From Ctena decussata (Eukaryota > Mollusca > Bivalvia > Lucinida > Lucinidae): a stretch of DNA of 64,000 nt. How positions within the stretch are numbered: position 1 is the first letter of the stretch; each line of letters begins with the position of its first letter. Below the pieces are notes generated by a model. The model made no database searches and had not been told where the DNA came from. It saw only the letters and a list, made by a program, of their open reading frames with translations. Positions 11,561 to 23,124 of this stretch are shown piece by piece. Position numbers and translations under genes: made by a program. The DNA is taken from NCBI GenBank assembly GCA_963989385.1, contig OZ022501.1, forward strand, positions 754,001 to 818,000. The letters are read 5' to 3'.

Positions 11561-11629
11561 TTATCATGAAAAAACAAACAAACAAAAAATATTACAGTAT
11601 GTAACAAATGCCCCCCAAAGACCAGTTAA

Positions 11630-12300
11630 ACTCACCTTTGATCCCTGATTGGGACCTTGACCTTGGACAAGGAATCACAAATCTTGCAACCAGGAAACCT
11701 TTTTATTATGCTTTGACCTTGAACTTTGGCATGGGAGCCTATGTCTTGTGTGTGTCATACCTTTTCATAAAGCTTAACCTTTATGTGAAGTTTAACAAAA
11801 TCTTAATTACATTTCTGAGCAATGGCTAAGACATGATTTGACATTTGACCTAAAATAGTGATCTTGAACTTGGGTTTGGGAACAAAAATATTCCTGTGAC
11901 AAACCTTTTCATTACGTTTTACCTTTCTGTGGAGTTTGATGAAATTCACTTTGGTAGTTTAATAGTCATTGCAGACACAATTTGACCTCTAACCTCTGAC
12001 AGTGACCTTGACCTTGAGCATGGGCACCTAAATCCTGTGCACAACACACTTTCTTATTATATTTTGTCTTTCTGTGAAGTTTCAACAAATTTGCTTCAGC
12101 AGTTTATAAGTTCTAGCTGAGACACAATTTTAGACATGACTTGACCTTTGACCGAATTGTGGCCTTGATCTTGGGCGTAGTAACCTTAATCTTGAGTGCA
12201 ACACACCTTGGTATAGTTTATGTTTCTGTGAAGTTTCATCAAATTTGAATCAGCAGTTTTTCTGTAATGGCTGAGACACGATTTGTTATGGATGGATGCA
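11630..12300 (+). repeat. Tandem array B, about 165-bp units
   Basis: Four copies of a unit with TGACCTTGA, TGGGCACC, an ATTTTGTCTTTCTGTGAAGTTT-like stretch and GCTGAGACACAATTTGAC. The 73-aa ORF at 11608-11829 is part of this array. Confidence 0.65.
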
Positions 12301-12389
12301 CATATGGTGCAATTTTAATATGGCTCCTGAAGTCCCTTTCGGCATAAAAATTCTATAAAAGGTATGCACTGGCGGGGTATTACAATGCT

Positions 12390-12835
12390 TTTTATTTTTC
12401 CATACAGCATGCTGTAGCTCCACTCCACATCAGAATCTTCTAGTGCACATTTTTATGAATAACTAAGAAAAGAAAATGCATCAAATTGTCATAATAATCC
12501 ACAAATTTCTGGGAGTTTGGAAGTGAAAAACCGTTCTGATTAATTCTGAATCGAATTGTCATGCTTACTTCATTCATTTCAAGGAAGACTAAAATAGTAA
12601 TAATCAGAGAAAAGATACACAGAAACGATTTTTATTCAACAAAACAAAGTACTGTCAATATTTTGTAGGAACAAAAGAATTTAAAACCACTGAGCTGTCC
12701 TTTACCCATTTAAACAGATAAACCATATTACCACATTTGTCTTGTTATATGCATATTATGTGCACAGTTTTTGCTTTAAAATAAAGTAACTAATGAGCTT
12801 ATCATAAAACTTCCCTAGAGAAGAGTTATCCCTAG
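12390..12835. other. Non-coding spacer
   Basis: No gene or clear element found. Confidence 0.4.
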
Positions 12836-13096
12836 GTTGTTCGGCCCCATGTTTTAATAATCATCATCATTATCTTCTTATTATTGTTTTTATTATTATT
12901 ATTCATTATTATTATTATTATCATCATTATTCTTTTGTTTTTCTTATACTTTTTCTTGCTTACTCATCTACATATTCTCTGTTTATATTATTATGGTGTA
13001 GCCTAGTTGACGATCTAAGGGAAGGGCTGTAACTAATGTTGGTAACACTTGTAGCCCAACCCTATTGTAAGTTCTAAGACAATAAAATATGTTTAA
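12836..13096 (+). mobile_element. Probable retrotransposon 3' end
   Basis: A (TTA)n and CATCAT-rich stretch is followed by a unique block ending AATAAAATATGTTTAAACTAAACTAA. A polyadenylation-like signal plus a short terminal repeat (TAAAC-like) is what the 3' end of a LINE leaves behind. No coding part is attached. Confidence 0.4.
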
Positions 13097-13448
13097 ACTA
13101 AACTAACTTCTGAAAGTAGTCACACCCACAATATTGGTTTTACTACTTGCAGGAGTTTTGTAACCAAAATATTTGGAAATTACTTTAGATACATAAGAGT
13201 CAATTAAAATTGTTATACCGGTATTTTAGCTATCGGCTGTAGAATCATATATCTTTAACTTGCTATTAAATGGGAATGGAATTGTGGGTTTCCTGGGCAT
13301 GACACAGAATCAGGCAAAGTGCTATTTGATCCTAATTCTAAGACAGTTTTCTGTGTTAAAACCACCTTGTAGGCATTTCATCCATAGATAGATAATATCC
13401 CGGTATTCACAAAATATCACAAACAGATTCTATGTTATAAAATGAAAA

Positions 13449-13665
13449 TGAGCCATGACACAAGAAGACCAACAAAGTGGTTGTGCACCCAACACAGACT
13501 CAGATCAGCCTGGACATCAGCCCAGTCTGATCAGACTCTTTGCTAAGACTTGAAGGTTAGCTAAGGGTCTAAGCTACCTCCATGCGGACAGCGAAGACTC
13601 TGATCAGACTAGGCGGATGCCCAGGCTGCACAACCACTTTGTTGGTCTTCTCGTGTCGCAGTTCA
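13449..13665. mobile_element. Palindromic MITE, TGAGCC family (copy 1)
   Basis: TGAGCCATGACACAAGAAGA at the left pairs with TCTTCTCGTGTCGCAGTTCA at the right. Inside, CAGCCTGG with CCCAGTCTGATCAGA is mirrored by TCTGATCAGACTAGGCGG. Same family at 17288, 18669, 58528, 60891 and 63839. Confidence 0.8.
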
Positions 13666-14039
13666 TATATATTTAAACAGACATGTAGCACATACATCTG
13701 TGTGCATTTAATCGTACTAGCTGCCATTTTTTATTTATTTTAATTGTGTGGTTTTATTTTCCTGTAACAGCGATCTGACTAAGGAATGAGAGGTTGATGG
13801 TAATTTTAGTTTAATTTTCCTTGTTTCTTCATTAAAGTATATCACAGCTCCTCATTAAACCACCCAATTGTGGAAATGAACTCAGAAGAGAGTAGGAGAT
13901 AAGACCAAGTTGTGATAAATCCTCATATCCTTATAAGAAGCTGTGTTTGTTCCACAGAATACTTCTTTACCCATATATTTACATCCAAGTTATACTCCTT
14001 TTCTTCTGCAATCAAGAAAACAGCACCTGAATAATTTGC

Positions 14040-14232
14040 TCATATAAGCCACATTCAAGAAAGAGTAACAGGGATAATTTTCCTTCTTTTATTCCACAAA
14101 AAAAATGTAGGTTCTGACCCCTCATTAGAGACGTCTCATTCAGCCGGTTTTAATGAGGGGTCACAATATACATTTCCTTTGTGAATGTCTGAATTATCCC
14201 TGTTACCCCATCTTATCTGGAGCTCTGTATGG
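14040..14232. mobile_element. Palindromic MITE, GTAACAGGGATAATT family (copy 1)
   Basis: AGTAACAGGGATAATTTTCC is mirrored by GAATTATCCCTGTTACCCC, and the inner GACCCCTCATTAGA by TAATGAGGGGTCACAA. Related copies lie at 54882-55075 and 62523-62727. Confidence 0.7.
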
Positions 14233-14683
14233 TAATTCTTAGAGGATCTTCAAGCACATTTGACAATGCAGTAATGTAGTTACAACAGTGAGTTCGGTGC
14301 CCCAGCTGAATCTGACTGAGAAATCCATGGCACTTTAATAATCTCAAAATAACTTGAAATTTCTTATTTCACCATAAGAAGACACGTTGTGGCCCCTTAT
14401 TTGAACTGTCTAGCATAAAAAGATGAGTTGTGGCCCCAATTCAGAACGCCTTGCGTAAAAAGATGAGTAGAAGTGCCATGACAAGGTGGCTCTCTAATAT
14501 ATCTTTTTGCTAAGAATAAATGGCAATTATCCCACCATTATTTTCAAAACTGCATCTTGTCTGTAGCGTTGATCCAAGTTCAAGTCCAAGGTATTTTACT
14601 ATCAGTGCAAACTGACTTAACCACCAAACAACTAGAGGGTACGTCCTTGTCTCTTCAGGGTGAATACAAAAGACAAATAACTA

Positions 14684-14807
14684 TCATCTGTCAGCCATCA
14701 GTGTAGAATCATCCTGATCCACATCACCATCTGTGTCATAAAGGTCTTCTGATTCGTATTTCAGCTCATCCATTATCTCCACTATGTTCTCCACCACTGT
14801 CTTAATA
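14684..14807 (-). CDS. REX1BD: REX1BD-like, last coding exon
   Basis: Acceptor TGTGTTTCAG precedes the exon. It encodes IKTVVENIVEIMDELKYESE followed by an acidic tail (DLYDTDGDVDQDDS) and the stop TGA at 14684-14686. The first base completes a codon begun in the previous exon. The tail is more acidic than in vertebrate relatives. Confidence 0.85.
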
Positions 14808-17800
14808 CTGAAACACAGAATTAAGGTGAACAGGAACACTTTCAGGGGAAGCAACTCTGTCATTTTTATTTTTGTCTTCCTCCCAAATGGGGCAACATTT
14901 GAAGGAAATAATTACCTTTTCAGCAAATTCTTACCTTTAAGAGTAGACCCCATTTTGGAGGGGCTATGTTGTCCATGGAAGAAAACAGGAAGACACAAAA
15001 GTGGTTTTTTCTGTATATTAACTGGTAGAAAAACATGGAGGTATATACCCACACATCTTAAATTGTAAGCAGTGAACACCCTAAAACAAGGAAATCTTTC
15101 AAGAGCTTATTTTCATGCAGAGAAAGAAGGCTTGAACTTTAAACCCCAATTATTATTTTAAAAGATGCTGCCTCCAGTGTCATTTGGACCCACACCACTA
15201 GCTGTACAGGCCAGCTCTTAACCCACTGAGCTACCAGGACTACAAGGACTCTCATTCTTAATTCTTATCATGGTTCTTTGGACAGATACTATGGATCTTC
15301 TATCTTATGCACCAACCAATGTTCTACAGGCAATGAAAATTTGTTACGGTCAACTGTCAGAAGAAATTATATTTTGCCGAAAAAATTGATTTCTTTTGGT
15401 TTAATTATATCTGTCATAAAACCACTTAAAACTGAAAATGGGAGAGTTACTTCCCCTGAAGATGTACCGGTTCACCTAAATATGAGTATGTTTTCAGGGG
15501 AAGCAACTCTCCCACTTTCACAACGCCAGGTGTTATGATTATGTCAGAATGGCAAACGGTGCAGGCCGTTATCAGCCTGCTTCTTCAGCAACTGATCAGC
15601 ATCAACACTGTTCACCCTCGCGCTTCTGTTCTAATATTCTAATATTTAGAATTGTCACTTTAAAGAGAGGTGCGGTGGTCGTGTGTTAGAGTGACTTGGT
15701 TATGGTGCAGAAGGTCACCAAAAGGTCCTGCATTCAAACCTGGGATTTGCCATCAGATGACTGGAAAACTATGTCAACCCAGTAGTAAATGAGTACCTGT
15801 TTCAAATCCAAGAAGGATAAGGCAGCAAATCGAGAGGGATGGGCTTTGCTTTTCATATGCAGTCCCCAAGATACAGTGGGCCTCTAACTCACACTGCCCC
15901 TACGGCCTCTAGGCTTTTGGAAACCTTTACCTTTAACTAGCCTTTGTATCGTTTTCTCATCATCACCTTATCCATTCCATTATGAGCCCAATAAGATTCC
16001 AATACTGTTTAAAGGACTGTAAAAACCCAACTCATGCATTCACTGTATTTACCTAGTTTTGAGATCAGTAACTTCATCTGCACTGGATTCATCAAATGGC
16101 TCATCTTTCTGTTTCTGTTGAGCAAGCTGTAGCTTAGCTGTCTGGAAATATGATAAAGCAGTCAGGTACATAACCTTTAAAAGTTAAAAAAAAATAACTT
16201 GAAGCAGTTATAATTTTTTGCGACTACAGCAAAAGTAACCTGTTTAAGGTGGACAATCCCGGAAGAACTCTGTTCTTCCTTGTTTAAAAAAACAAAACAG
16301 AGTTATTGTTCATCATCAAATCAACTAACTGTGGAGTATATACAGTTATAATACACACTAACAATATCTACCGTAAAGATCCTAAGTTTTCGGGCACATA
16401 GGTCTGTAAAAACAGTGGAAACTGAGATCAGACTGTTCCTTTGGATCCGGAATGATCCAGATCTTCAAAGTTTCCATTCCATCTGCGCATTTTTGTCGAC
16501 ATTACTCTATGGTAGAACCGAATAACAGGAAAATAAATAATAGGGCAAGGACCGGCTGTGCTTGCAGCAGGTGCAGAATTTGGGCAGTCTGTTTTGGGGA
16601 TATTTTGAACTTAAACATTGTTTTTCTGGGAAACGAAACGGTGAAATGTTTGTTTTTTTGTTTTATTCTTTAACATACGATGTAAGTTTTACTAAAATAA
16701 TATGCATAAGCATGCCCCATCGATTGATGATATTTTTCATGACGTTTTTCATGAAATTCAATTTTCTTGCATTTTTTCAAAGAATGTAAAAATATACTTA
16801 TTAACAAGAAACTGCAATTTTTTGTTATCAGTTTGTTTCAAATATCCTATATTACAGATTATATGATTTGCTGAAATGAAAGTGCATTCATGTGCTAGAG
16901 ATATGAATTTTAATGGAAAATGTGTGAAAAAAGTATGTAGAAATACAAAATATTGTTTTTTAGGAAAACAAAACGGTGAAAATTGTTTTTTTCTTACCCA
17001 AATGTTTTATAGCTCTTTGGGTTATTTAGACGGTATAATGGTTTGAATGCCCCGCCAATATTTCTATTCAGTATTCGTCTACCTTAAGTTAAAGTGTCTT
17101 TTTTGGATGGTGACACTAAAATGCTAAAGATTCAACAACTGTAAGATTATGCTAATATTCCCTGCATACTGAGAAATATTGTGAGCTTAAGCTCAGAAAT
17201 AAATGGTTATGCTGAGAGGTTCTGCTCTCCACTCCTCAGACTGTATTATTAAGTGTAAGCCAATATGATTGGACAGTGTTACACATTTGAGCCGTGACAC
17301 AAGAAAACCAACAATGTGGCTGTGCGCCAAGCGCAGACTCAGATCAGCCTGGACATCCGCCCAGTCTGATCAGAATCTTCGCTGAAGGTAGCTTAGACCC
17401 TTAGCTACGCTTTGAGCGCCAAGCGAAGATTCTGATCAGACTGGGCGGATGCCCAGGCTGATCTGAGTCTGCGCTGGGTACACACCCACATTGTTGGTTT
17501 TCTCGTGTCGCGGCTCATTTTCTTACTTCTTCATAAAAAAGAGAAGTTATTGTTATGGCCTCTCATTAAGGCACAATATTACAATAAGGCTACTAACCAT
17601 TTCAAGCTTTTGCTGTTCTTTTTCCTGTATTTTCCCAAGTAGATTAGAAAGTTCCGACAGACTGCATCTGTTCTGCAGCTCTGACTTAATACCGAGGATC
17701 TCCTGAGATATCTTGTTAAATGTCTGGGTGATTTCATGTACCAACTGACGATATAATGGGAAATTGTAGCTAGGTGCACCTAACAGGTAGGCTTGGAAAC

Positions 17801-18584
17801 CCCTGAAAATGTAATCACAACTTTAAATCTTAAAATTTGCATTCAGTGTTTTCCTTCTGAAACTGCTATGAATATGAGTGAATTTGGGATACATTATTTC
17901 CACTAATTGTTTTTTTACCTACCTTCAGACCTTGAGTTTTAGATAGGAGGAATATTTGAAAATATATCTTATTTACCCATATAAACATATTGTGGACTGT
18001 TATTAGTACTGTCTCACTTAAGCAGAACTTATAAACAGCCACAAAATCTGTTACATGTATTATGGAGCATTAATTGAAATTGCTAACTTCAGATCTACAC
18101 CTCTGAAGAATAATTTGAAGACAATTTTGAGTGACATCTCCAAGGGACACAACTCTGACAGTGCAGTTGGATGCCTATGTTCATAGGGGGTTCTTTAAGG
18201 AAAGAGTTGCCCTCTTACTTGTAATAGGAAAGAATCTGCTCCATGTAAGGAAAGAACCTTCTCTCAAGACTCTTGAAGGAAATAATAAGCTCTGCAGAGA
18301 ATAAATCCTATCCTTCGGTCAGAGCAGTCCCACTTGCAGCTCTTTGGGGATTCTTCTCCCAGGGAAGTAACCACTGGTCTTTGAAAGTTGTGTACCTGAT
18401 AAAGCTGATGGTTAAACTAGTGCTGTGTAGCCATGAATCTTAAAATGAGTTATCTTCTACAACAAAAATTGCGAAAACCTGTTACTTACTCTTCAAACAA
18501 TTGGTAAGTTTGTACACGTTCTTCTTGTAAAGAATAAAATCTCGACAAGAGCTGTTTCGGTGAACACTCAGTATTGTTTGTCAT
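14684..18584 (-). CDS. REX1BD: REX1BD-like gene, four coding exons (whole locus)
   Basis: Coding exons on the minus strand are 18490-18584, 17598-17802, 16053-16141 and 14684-14807. They total 513 nt, i.e. 170 residues plus stop, and every intron has GT-AG ends with matching phase. The product matches the Rex1-B domain family (human REX1BD, about 170-180 aa) in order. First comes an N-terminal helix with LLSRFYSLQEERVQTYQLFE, then the hallmark GFQAYLLGAPSYNFPLYR and VHEITQTFNKIS. A coiled-coil segment with KIQEKEQQKLEM follows, then IKTVVENIVEIMDELKYES near the C-terminus. The family is named after Chlamydomonas REX1, needed for DNA excision repair; its role in animals is little known. No signal peptide or membrane segment is seen. 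The start is the first in-frame ATG of the first recognised exon, and 5' non-coding exons were not found. Introns carry SINEs and MITEs. Confidence 0.88.
15150..15245 (-). mobile_element. tRNA-derived SINE head (intronic)
   Basis: Read on the minus strand: AGTCCTGGTAGCTCAGTGGG, then GGCCTGTACAGCTAG and GTGGGTCC. This is the same head as at 6547, lying in the last intron of the REX1BD-like gene. Confidence 0.6.
15672..15935 (+). mobile_element. SINE copy (intronic)
   Basis: Contains a B-box-like CATTCAAACCTGGGAT, then GACTGGAAAACTATGTCAACCC, GGATAAGGCAGCAAATC, a CCCAAGATACAGTGGGCC block and CTACGGCCTCTAGGC. The plus-strand copy at 31812-32040 and the minus-strand copy at 23590-24120 share this order. 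Confidence 0.65.
16053..16141 (-). CDS. REX1BD: REX1BD-like, third coding exon
   Basis: An 89-nt exon with acceptor TATTTCCAG and donor GTAAAT. It encodes TAKLQLAQQKQKDEPFDES and then SADEVTDLKT, a polar helical and acidic linker. Phases (0 in, 2 out) match both neighbours. Confidence 0.85.
17288..17517. mobile_element. Palindromic MITE, TGAGCC family (copy 2, most complete)
   Basis: Almost the whole 230 bp folds on itself. TGAGCCGTGACACAAGAAAA is mirrored by TTTTCTCGTGTCGCGGCTCA, and AGTCTGATCAGAATCTTCGC by GCGAAGATTCTGATCAGACT. It lies in the second intron of the REX1BD-like gene, about 80 bp 3' of an exon on the gene's strand. Confidence 0.85.
17598..17802 (-). CDS. REX1BD: REX1BD-like, second coding exon (core domain)
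   Basis: A 205-nt exon with acceptor ACATTTTCAG and donor GTTAGT. It encodes the core of the family (GFQAYLLGAPSYNFPLYRQL, VHEITQTFNKISQEILGIKS) and the coiled coil ending KEQQKLEM. The open frame past the donor is read-through into the intron. Confidence 0.9.
18490..18584 (-). CDS. REX1BD: REX1BD-like, first recognised coding exon
   Basis: The ATG at 18582-18584 opens MTNNTECSPKQLLSRFYSLQ and then EERVQTYQLFE. The donor is GTAAGT. A possible acceptor (TGTCTTGCAG) sits 9 bases upstream of the ATG, so the exon may begin at 18593 with the 5' UTR, or more N-terminal sequence, in an unrecognised upstream exon. Confidence 0.8.
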
Positions 18585-18713
18585 TCTTGGAACCTGCAAG
18601 ACATTTTCTTTTGTACCCAGAGGTCTAGATATGGGTGGTTTTGAGTATAATTACAGGACATTTCTATTTGAGCCATGCCACAACAAAAACAACAAGCAAG
18701 TTCATTGAATATA

Positions 18714-19395
18714 TATTATCCCCCCCACTCCCCAGAGTGGCCCTGATTTGTTTATGGTTTATTTTAAGTTGCAATATAAAATTTTGTTCACAAGTTTAAT
18801 ATTTAGTTACGGCTGAACTTGTGGATTGTAAGTAAAATCAAGGACAGTAATGCTGAAATAACTGAGGCATAAGCTGAAGCTTAAATTCATTCAAGGGCAA
18901 TAACTCATGTATAACTGATGCCATTCTGACGAAACTTTCTGTGCATAATCCTTTCATGGTGATACATTTTTAGTTTATGTTTTATGAAGTTTTGGTTATT
19001 GGTTACTCAGTTATGGCTCATTTTATTAATTTTAAGTCAATCAAAATGCGCTAACTCATGCACTACTGAAGCCAGTCTGATGAAACTTCACGTGCGTCAG
19101 CCAGTTATAGTGATATTTATTTTAAATTTCATGAAATTCTGTCCAGTGATTACTTAGTTATGGCTCTGGATGGACAGATGAAAGGTAATTCTGTCAATTA
19201 AAGGGCAATAACTCATGCACTACTGAAGCCAGTCTGATGAAACTTCACGTGCATCAGCGTGTCATAGTGATAAATATTAAAAAAGTGGTTACTTAGTTAT
19301 GGCTCCCGACGGACAGACCGAAGGATGGATGGCCGGACAGACAGATGGACGGACATGAAAAAACTATATCCCTCCCCCTTCGGCGGGGAATAAGA
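18714..19395 (+). mobile_element. Tandem-cored element inside the palindrome
   Basis: Starts TATATTATCCCCCCCACTCC and ends CCTTCGGCGGGGAATAAG. The core repeats AAGGGCAATAACTCATGCAC, CTGAAGCCAGTCTGATGAAA and CTTAGTTATGGCTC. It ends with GGACGGACATG-type stretches, like the 269-6141 element. Confidence 0.6.
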
Positions 19396-19435
19396 ATGTA
19401 GCATATGCGCCCAGTGAAGACTCAGATCAGCCTTG

Positions 19436-19621
19436 CAGGGGATTATCTGTGTTTTTACAAGGACCGAAAATAGGCCCCATTCCCAATGGAAATTTCTTTA
19501 AAATCATGCTGAATTCCCAAATTTTGCAACTTACCCCTGGAATTTTCATTCCCAAATAGCCAATGTTTTTCCCAATTTTAGGAAAAAGGCCCCATTCCCA
19601 AAATACCTGGATAAAGCCCTG
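19436..19621. mobile_element. 186-bp MITE with CAGGG ends and 5-bp target duplication
   Basis: The ends are CAGGGGATTATC and GATAAAGCCCTG, flanked by CCTTG on both sides (19431-19435 and 19622-19626). CAG-starting ends suggest a hAT-related element. The 67-aa ORF on its minus strand is not a gene. Confidence 0.65.
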
Positions 19622-20013
19622 CCTTGGCATTCGCCCAGTCTGATCAAAGTCTTTCTTGTCGGCATGGAACTAGCTTAGACACTTAGCTACCCTATGTGCA
19701 AAAACTGAAGAATCTGATCAGACTGCCTTTATGTTGGTTTTGTTGTGTCGTGGCTCATTTTCTCTCTCATGAAATATGATACTGTGACCCCTGATTAGAA
19801 AGCGTCTTGCCAAGGCAGTTCATACAGGGGTCACAGCAAACATGTATTTTGATTTGAAGATTTGCATATATGATCTATTATTGTCATCAGCATAATTGTA
19901 AAGATTTCTTGTCTATATAGATACAAAATAAGACGTTTTGTTCAGAGAAGTGGAGTAATACAATTGACAAAGAGGGAAGGACTGCAAAGCTCACCTATAC
20001 CTATATGACATAT

Positions 20014-20212
20014 TTAGGGGATAGCTGTATGCAAAATTGTCATTTTGGGAGGTAAATCAGCATTTTTATGGTCGGAAGTTTCATTTAAACTTCCATGGTG
20101 ACGTGCCAGCGGAACCGTAAAATGCAATTTGCGACCATAAAACCAACGATTTACCTCCCCAAATGACGATTTTTCAATACAGTTATCCCCATTCTATTGC
20201 ACCTTTCACATT
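20014..20212. mobile_element. Palindromic MITE (about 200 bp)
   Basis: TTAGGGGATAGCTGTATG and GTCATTTTGGGAGGTAAATC at the left pair with GATTTACCTCCCCAAATGAC and ATACAGTTATCCCCATTC at the right. Confidence 0.7.
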
Positions 20213-20214
20213 GT

Positions 20215-21700
20215 TACCTTTAAAGGTGTGCTACTCTACTTTGCACCCATAGCAAACATTTTCAACAACTTAAAACCAGATGCCAACCAATGAGAAGCGA
20301 CATTACGTAATGACGTCAGGTTTCAAACAGTATATCGCAGGATATACTGTCACAAGTTTTTTACATTATCCAATCAGATGTCACTTACATACGTAAGTTC
20401 ATTAGAATTTGTATTCAATAGTTTTATCTGCACGCCCTAAGAAACCCTATTGAAATTTAAGGTGTATTAGGACATACATACTGACCAAAATGTACCATGA
20501 GGTAATGTTCATGTCACATGGTAGTCATACCTTAATATGAAATAAGCCCTGTTTATAGGCAAGCACATCGCTCTTTACAATGCTCTCCAGAGTTACAGAG
20601 TAGAGTAATAAATTTGTATTATTTCTTCATTGCAGGATTTACACATACATTCTTGTACAGCATTGGTGGTATTTTTGTCGTAAGAAATTTGCAATAAAAT
20701 CATTGCAACTCAGCAGCAGCGAATTCCGTCTGACAAACTGAGAAACTGCCAGAGAAAAGCTTTTCTCCAAGTAGCGTTTCCCCATGTTGCTTTCTAATTC
20801 CTTTTAATTTCACCCGATGCTCATGCTCCATGCATTTTGTGTACTGACCATGTGGTGATCTACCGCAGACATGTTTTGAAAATAAAAATGAGGGAGACAG
20901 TGCATGTGAATCAGTTTAGCCAGCGCCAAAGGCACGAAGCCTTGCTAGGGGGGTCTGGGGGCATGCTGCCCCGAAAAAATTTTGAGAAAAGGGTACAAAA
21001 TGGTGCATTCTGAGAGCTATTTTGAACACTATTTTGTCTTTCTTTAAACTCCTTTCATGGTTAATTATTCCTCATGGTAAGCCTTCTCCTACTAATCTAC
21101 GATCAAAGCTCTATGTAATATTGAGAGGTCAATTTCACAGCAGATATAAGACAAAAGACAAAAGTATTGGTCCTTCTTCCAAAATCTTACCAGTGCTGGA
21201 TACTTCAGGAAAGGTTAGACTCTGACTAGTCTGCACAGATATGCATGCTCATCTGAGTAGTTCCTTTTCAATATGCAGTAAGGTACGTTTTCACACCACC
21301 TCAGTCTAAGAGAGGACGAATGAGTGTGGTCCGAATGTCATAATATACAGTTTAGAAAATGTGACTTGTATTATCATTGGTGAAATTATTATGGTAATTA
21401 CCACTGTTTTCTTTTTCCCACGTCTTAAAAGCTACAGAAGCCATGAATCTTTCATATAAACTCTGAAAAAGGCAAGAAGATGGAAGCGATTGCGTGACAG
21501 TTTGCATCGTGGTGGAACACTCTGGAAATGAAAGTAAACTGTGCAAGATTTGTTAAGAACATTTTCATTGGACCGATATTTGAAGGATATCTCTTTTTCA
21601 ACTAATCAAAACAAGCCTGATAACAAGCCAGTTCAAGCGTCTCTTGATATCGATTGACATTTGGTTACACCTTGGCATTTTCAACTGGATTTCACAAGCA
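20215..21700. other. Non-coding with weak exon-like ORFs
   Basis: Holds a repeat-like phrase (GCTAGGGGGGTCTGGGGGCA, 20944-20963) and an open minus-strand stretch (21400-21525) with an acceptor-like TTTCATTTCCAG and a donor-like GTAATT. That stretch fits no known family, and its phase does not join the REX1BD exon downstream. Confidence 0.35.
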
Positions 21701-21705
21701 TGGTT

Positions 21706-21923
21706 CAGTCCTGGAAACTCGCAAGTTTAATGTGGTGGCCCAAAAGCTTAGCAGGTCTAACTCTCAGTGGCCCAAATTATCCACTAGCTAATGTTTCCAT
21801 TCATTTAGTATTGCCAGAAAGATAAATTTGGGCCACTAAAGGTCATATTTTGGAGATTTCTGGTGGCCCGAAACAAAAATTAGGAGCATTTGGCCACCGG
21901 GCCACCGGCCGTTTCCAGCACTG
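21706..21923. mobile_element. 218-bp hAT-like MITE with 6-bp target duplication
   Basis: The ends CAGTCCTGGAAAC and GTTTCCAGCACTG are inverted repeats, flanked by ATGGTT at 21700-21705 and 21924-21929. The interior is rich in GGCCACC phrases. Confidence 0.75.
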
Positions 21924-22099
21924 ATGGTTTTTCAAAAAAATTCAAGCGCAGCTTTTCATAAAGTTTGACCAAAAAATCGGGATTTTCATTTTTTCGGGAG
22001 TTTTTTTCTCGTATTTTGTGAGGCATGAGAAAAGCTGTTTTTTCGGGAGTCTCCTGCGATTTTCGGGAGACTTAACATGTATGTCTACCGCCACAGAAG

Positions 22100-23124
22100 C
22101 AGTTAAAGTTGACACCACCTTGTTTTTCTCAAACGGAACGTTTGACGTCCTTACGTAACGTAGCGACAGGAAGACTGTCCAACCTCTATTTCTTGATTAT
22201 TTTGTGGATTTCTATTCAAACCAGTCCATAGGATAATCTTCAGAACATTGAAGGAGGCTAGTACACGGCAGAAGCAGAAGCAATTTGGATAATACGGAAA
22301 CGGAAGTTGGTGTAGTAATGAAAGAAATTTCATTGAAAGTGATGTATTTTGTAGGCAAAAATATGCCTTACCAATCTTCTACCATAGAGCTCCCGCTCTT
22401 TCAAAGCTCCAATGCTCCGATTGCAGGCGCTACACGTGCGTCAAATTTGGTGTGCGTCAAAACACATGACAAGAGATTTCTGAAGCTTTAATGTGAATTA
22501 ATGACTTCTTTTGAGTTACTGTGAGAATACCTTATTAAATAAAGCTAGGCTTCTGATAATAGATTACGATTTGGCAAGTGCTAAATGATTAGTAAAGCAG
22601 TAGTTCACTAAATTCTATGAAAATCACAGAAATATTTGTCGAACCCATATGCGGGTACATAGAGTTACCTCCCATGAATACTGGTAAAAGCCTGTACCGA
22701 TGATGTGAACTTTTTTGGGATAACGAGCAAACTTGGAATATCGAGGTATCCCAAAATTGATCGAGTAATCTCGAGATTGTCCGCTGGCGTAGATAATATA
22801 TTACAATCGTGTTTGTATTGTTTCAAATAGCTATAGACTGCATATATTAAGCATATGGGAATATATTAATATTATGCCCATATATTTCCGTTAATTAAAT
22901 CATTTTCATGTAATAGCAGAGCTGGTATACTTGATCTGTGGTTAGTTATGGCACTAAATGGCAAAATAAACAGTTTTTGTTATTGTTCTTTGACACAGTT
23001 ATGACACCGATGTTTTAATATGCTGCTAAATAAGTTAGATGGGAAACTTTTATCTTTTTAATTAGTTAATTGGCAGATTTATTACACCACTATTTTCATT
23101 CAAGTTGAGAGATAGAGTAATAAT
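22100..23124. other. Non-coding spacer
   Basis: No gene supported. The short ORFs at 22151-22491 show no motif. Near 22725-22790 there is a CTTGGAATATCGAG and AATCTCGAGATTG phrase that recurs near 32430-32510 and 39050-39145, hinting at a dispersed short repeat. Confidence 0.4.

Larger units (their letters stand above)
10555..12384 (-). mobile_element. Hairpin-ended element with two tandem arrays
   Basis: The left end is a hairpin (ATACCTCACCAC, then GTGGTGGGGTAT, 10558-10587). The right end has the related GGCGGGGTATTACAATGC (12371-12388). Between them are two different arrays. One (about 10900-11560) has units with GATTATCTGTCC and GAAACTTGCAACAAAT. The other (about 11630-12300) has units with GACCTTGACCTTGAGCATGGG and CTTTCTGTGAAGTTT. 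It resembles the other hairpin plus tandem-core elements here. Its class is not settled. Confidence 0.6.
18669..19757. mobile_element. Palindromic MITE, TGAGCC family (copy 3), carrying two nested insertions
   Basis: The left arm starts TGAGCCATGCCACAAC (18669) and the right arm ends GTTGTGTCGTGGCTCA (19757). In between are a tandem-cored element (about 18714-19395) and a 186-bp MITE (19436-19621). The order of events is therefore palindrome first, then the two insertions. Confidence 0.7.

Noticed and set aside
14048..14066. Homing-endonuclease-like phrase TAACAGGGATAATT
   Set aside because: It is the inverted-repeat end of a MITE and recurs in other copies of it; no endonuclease gene is associated.
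20312..20319. CRE-like TGACGTCA as REX1BD promoter
   Set aside because: A single palindromic octamer 1.7 kb upstream, without a mapped start site, is not enough.
21352..21546. Minus-strand exon-like stretch upstream of REX1BD with acceptor and donor look-alikes
   Set aside because: No family match, and its reading phase does not fit the first REX1BD exon; could at most be a 5' non-coding exon.
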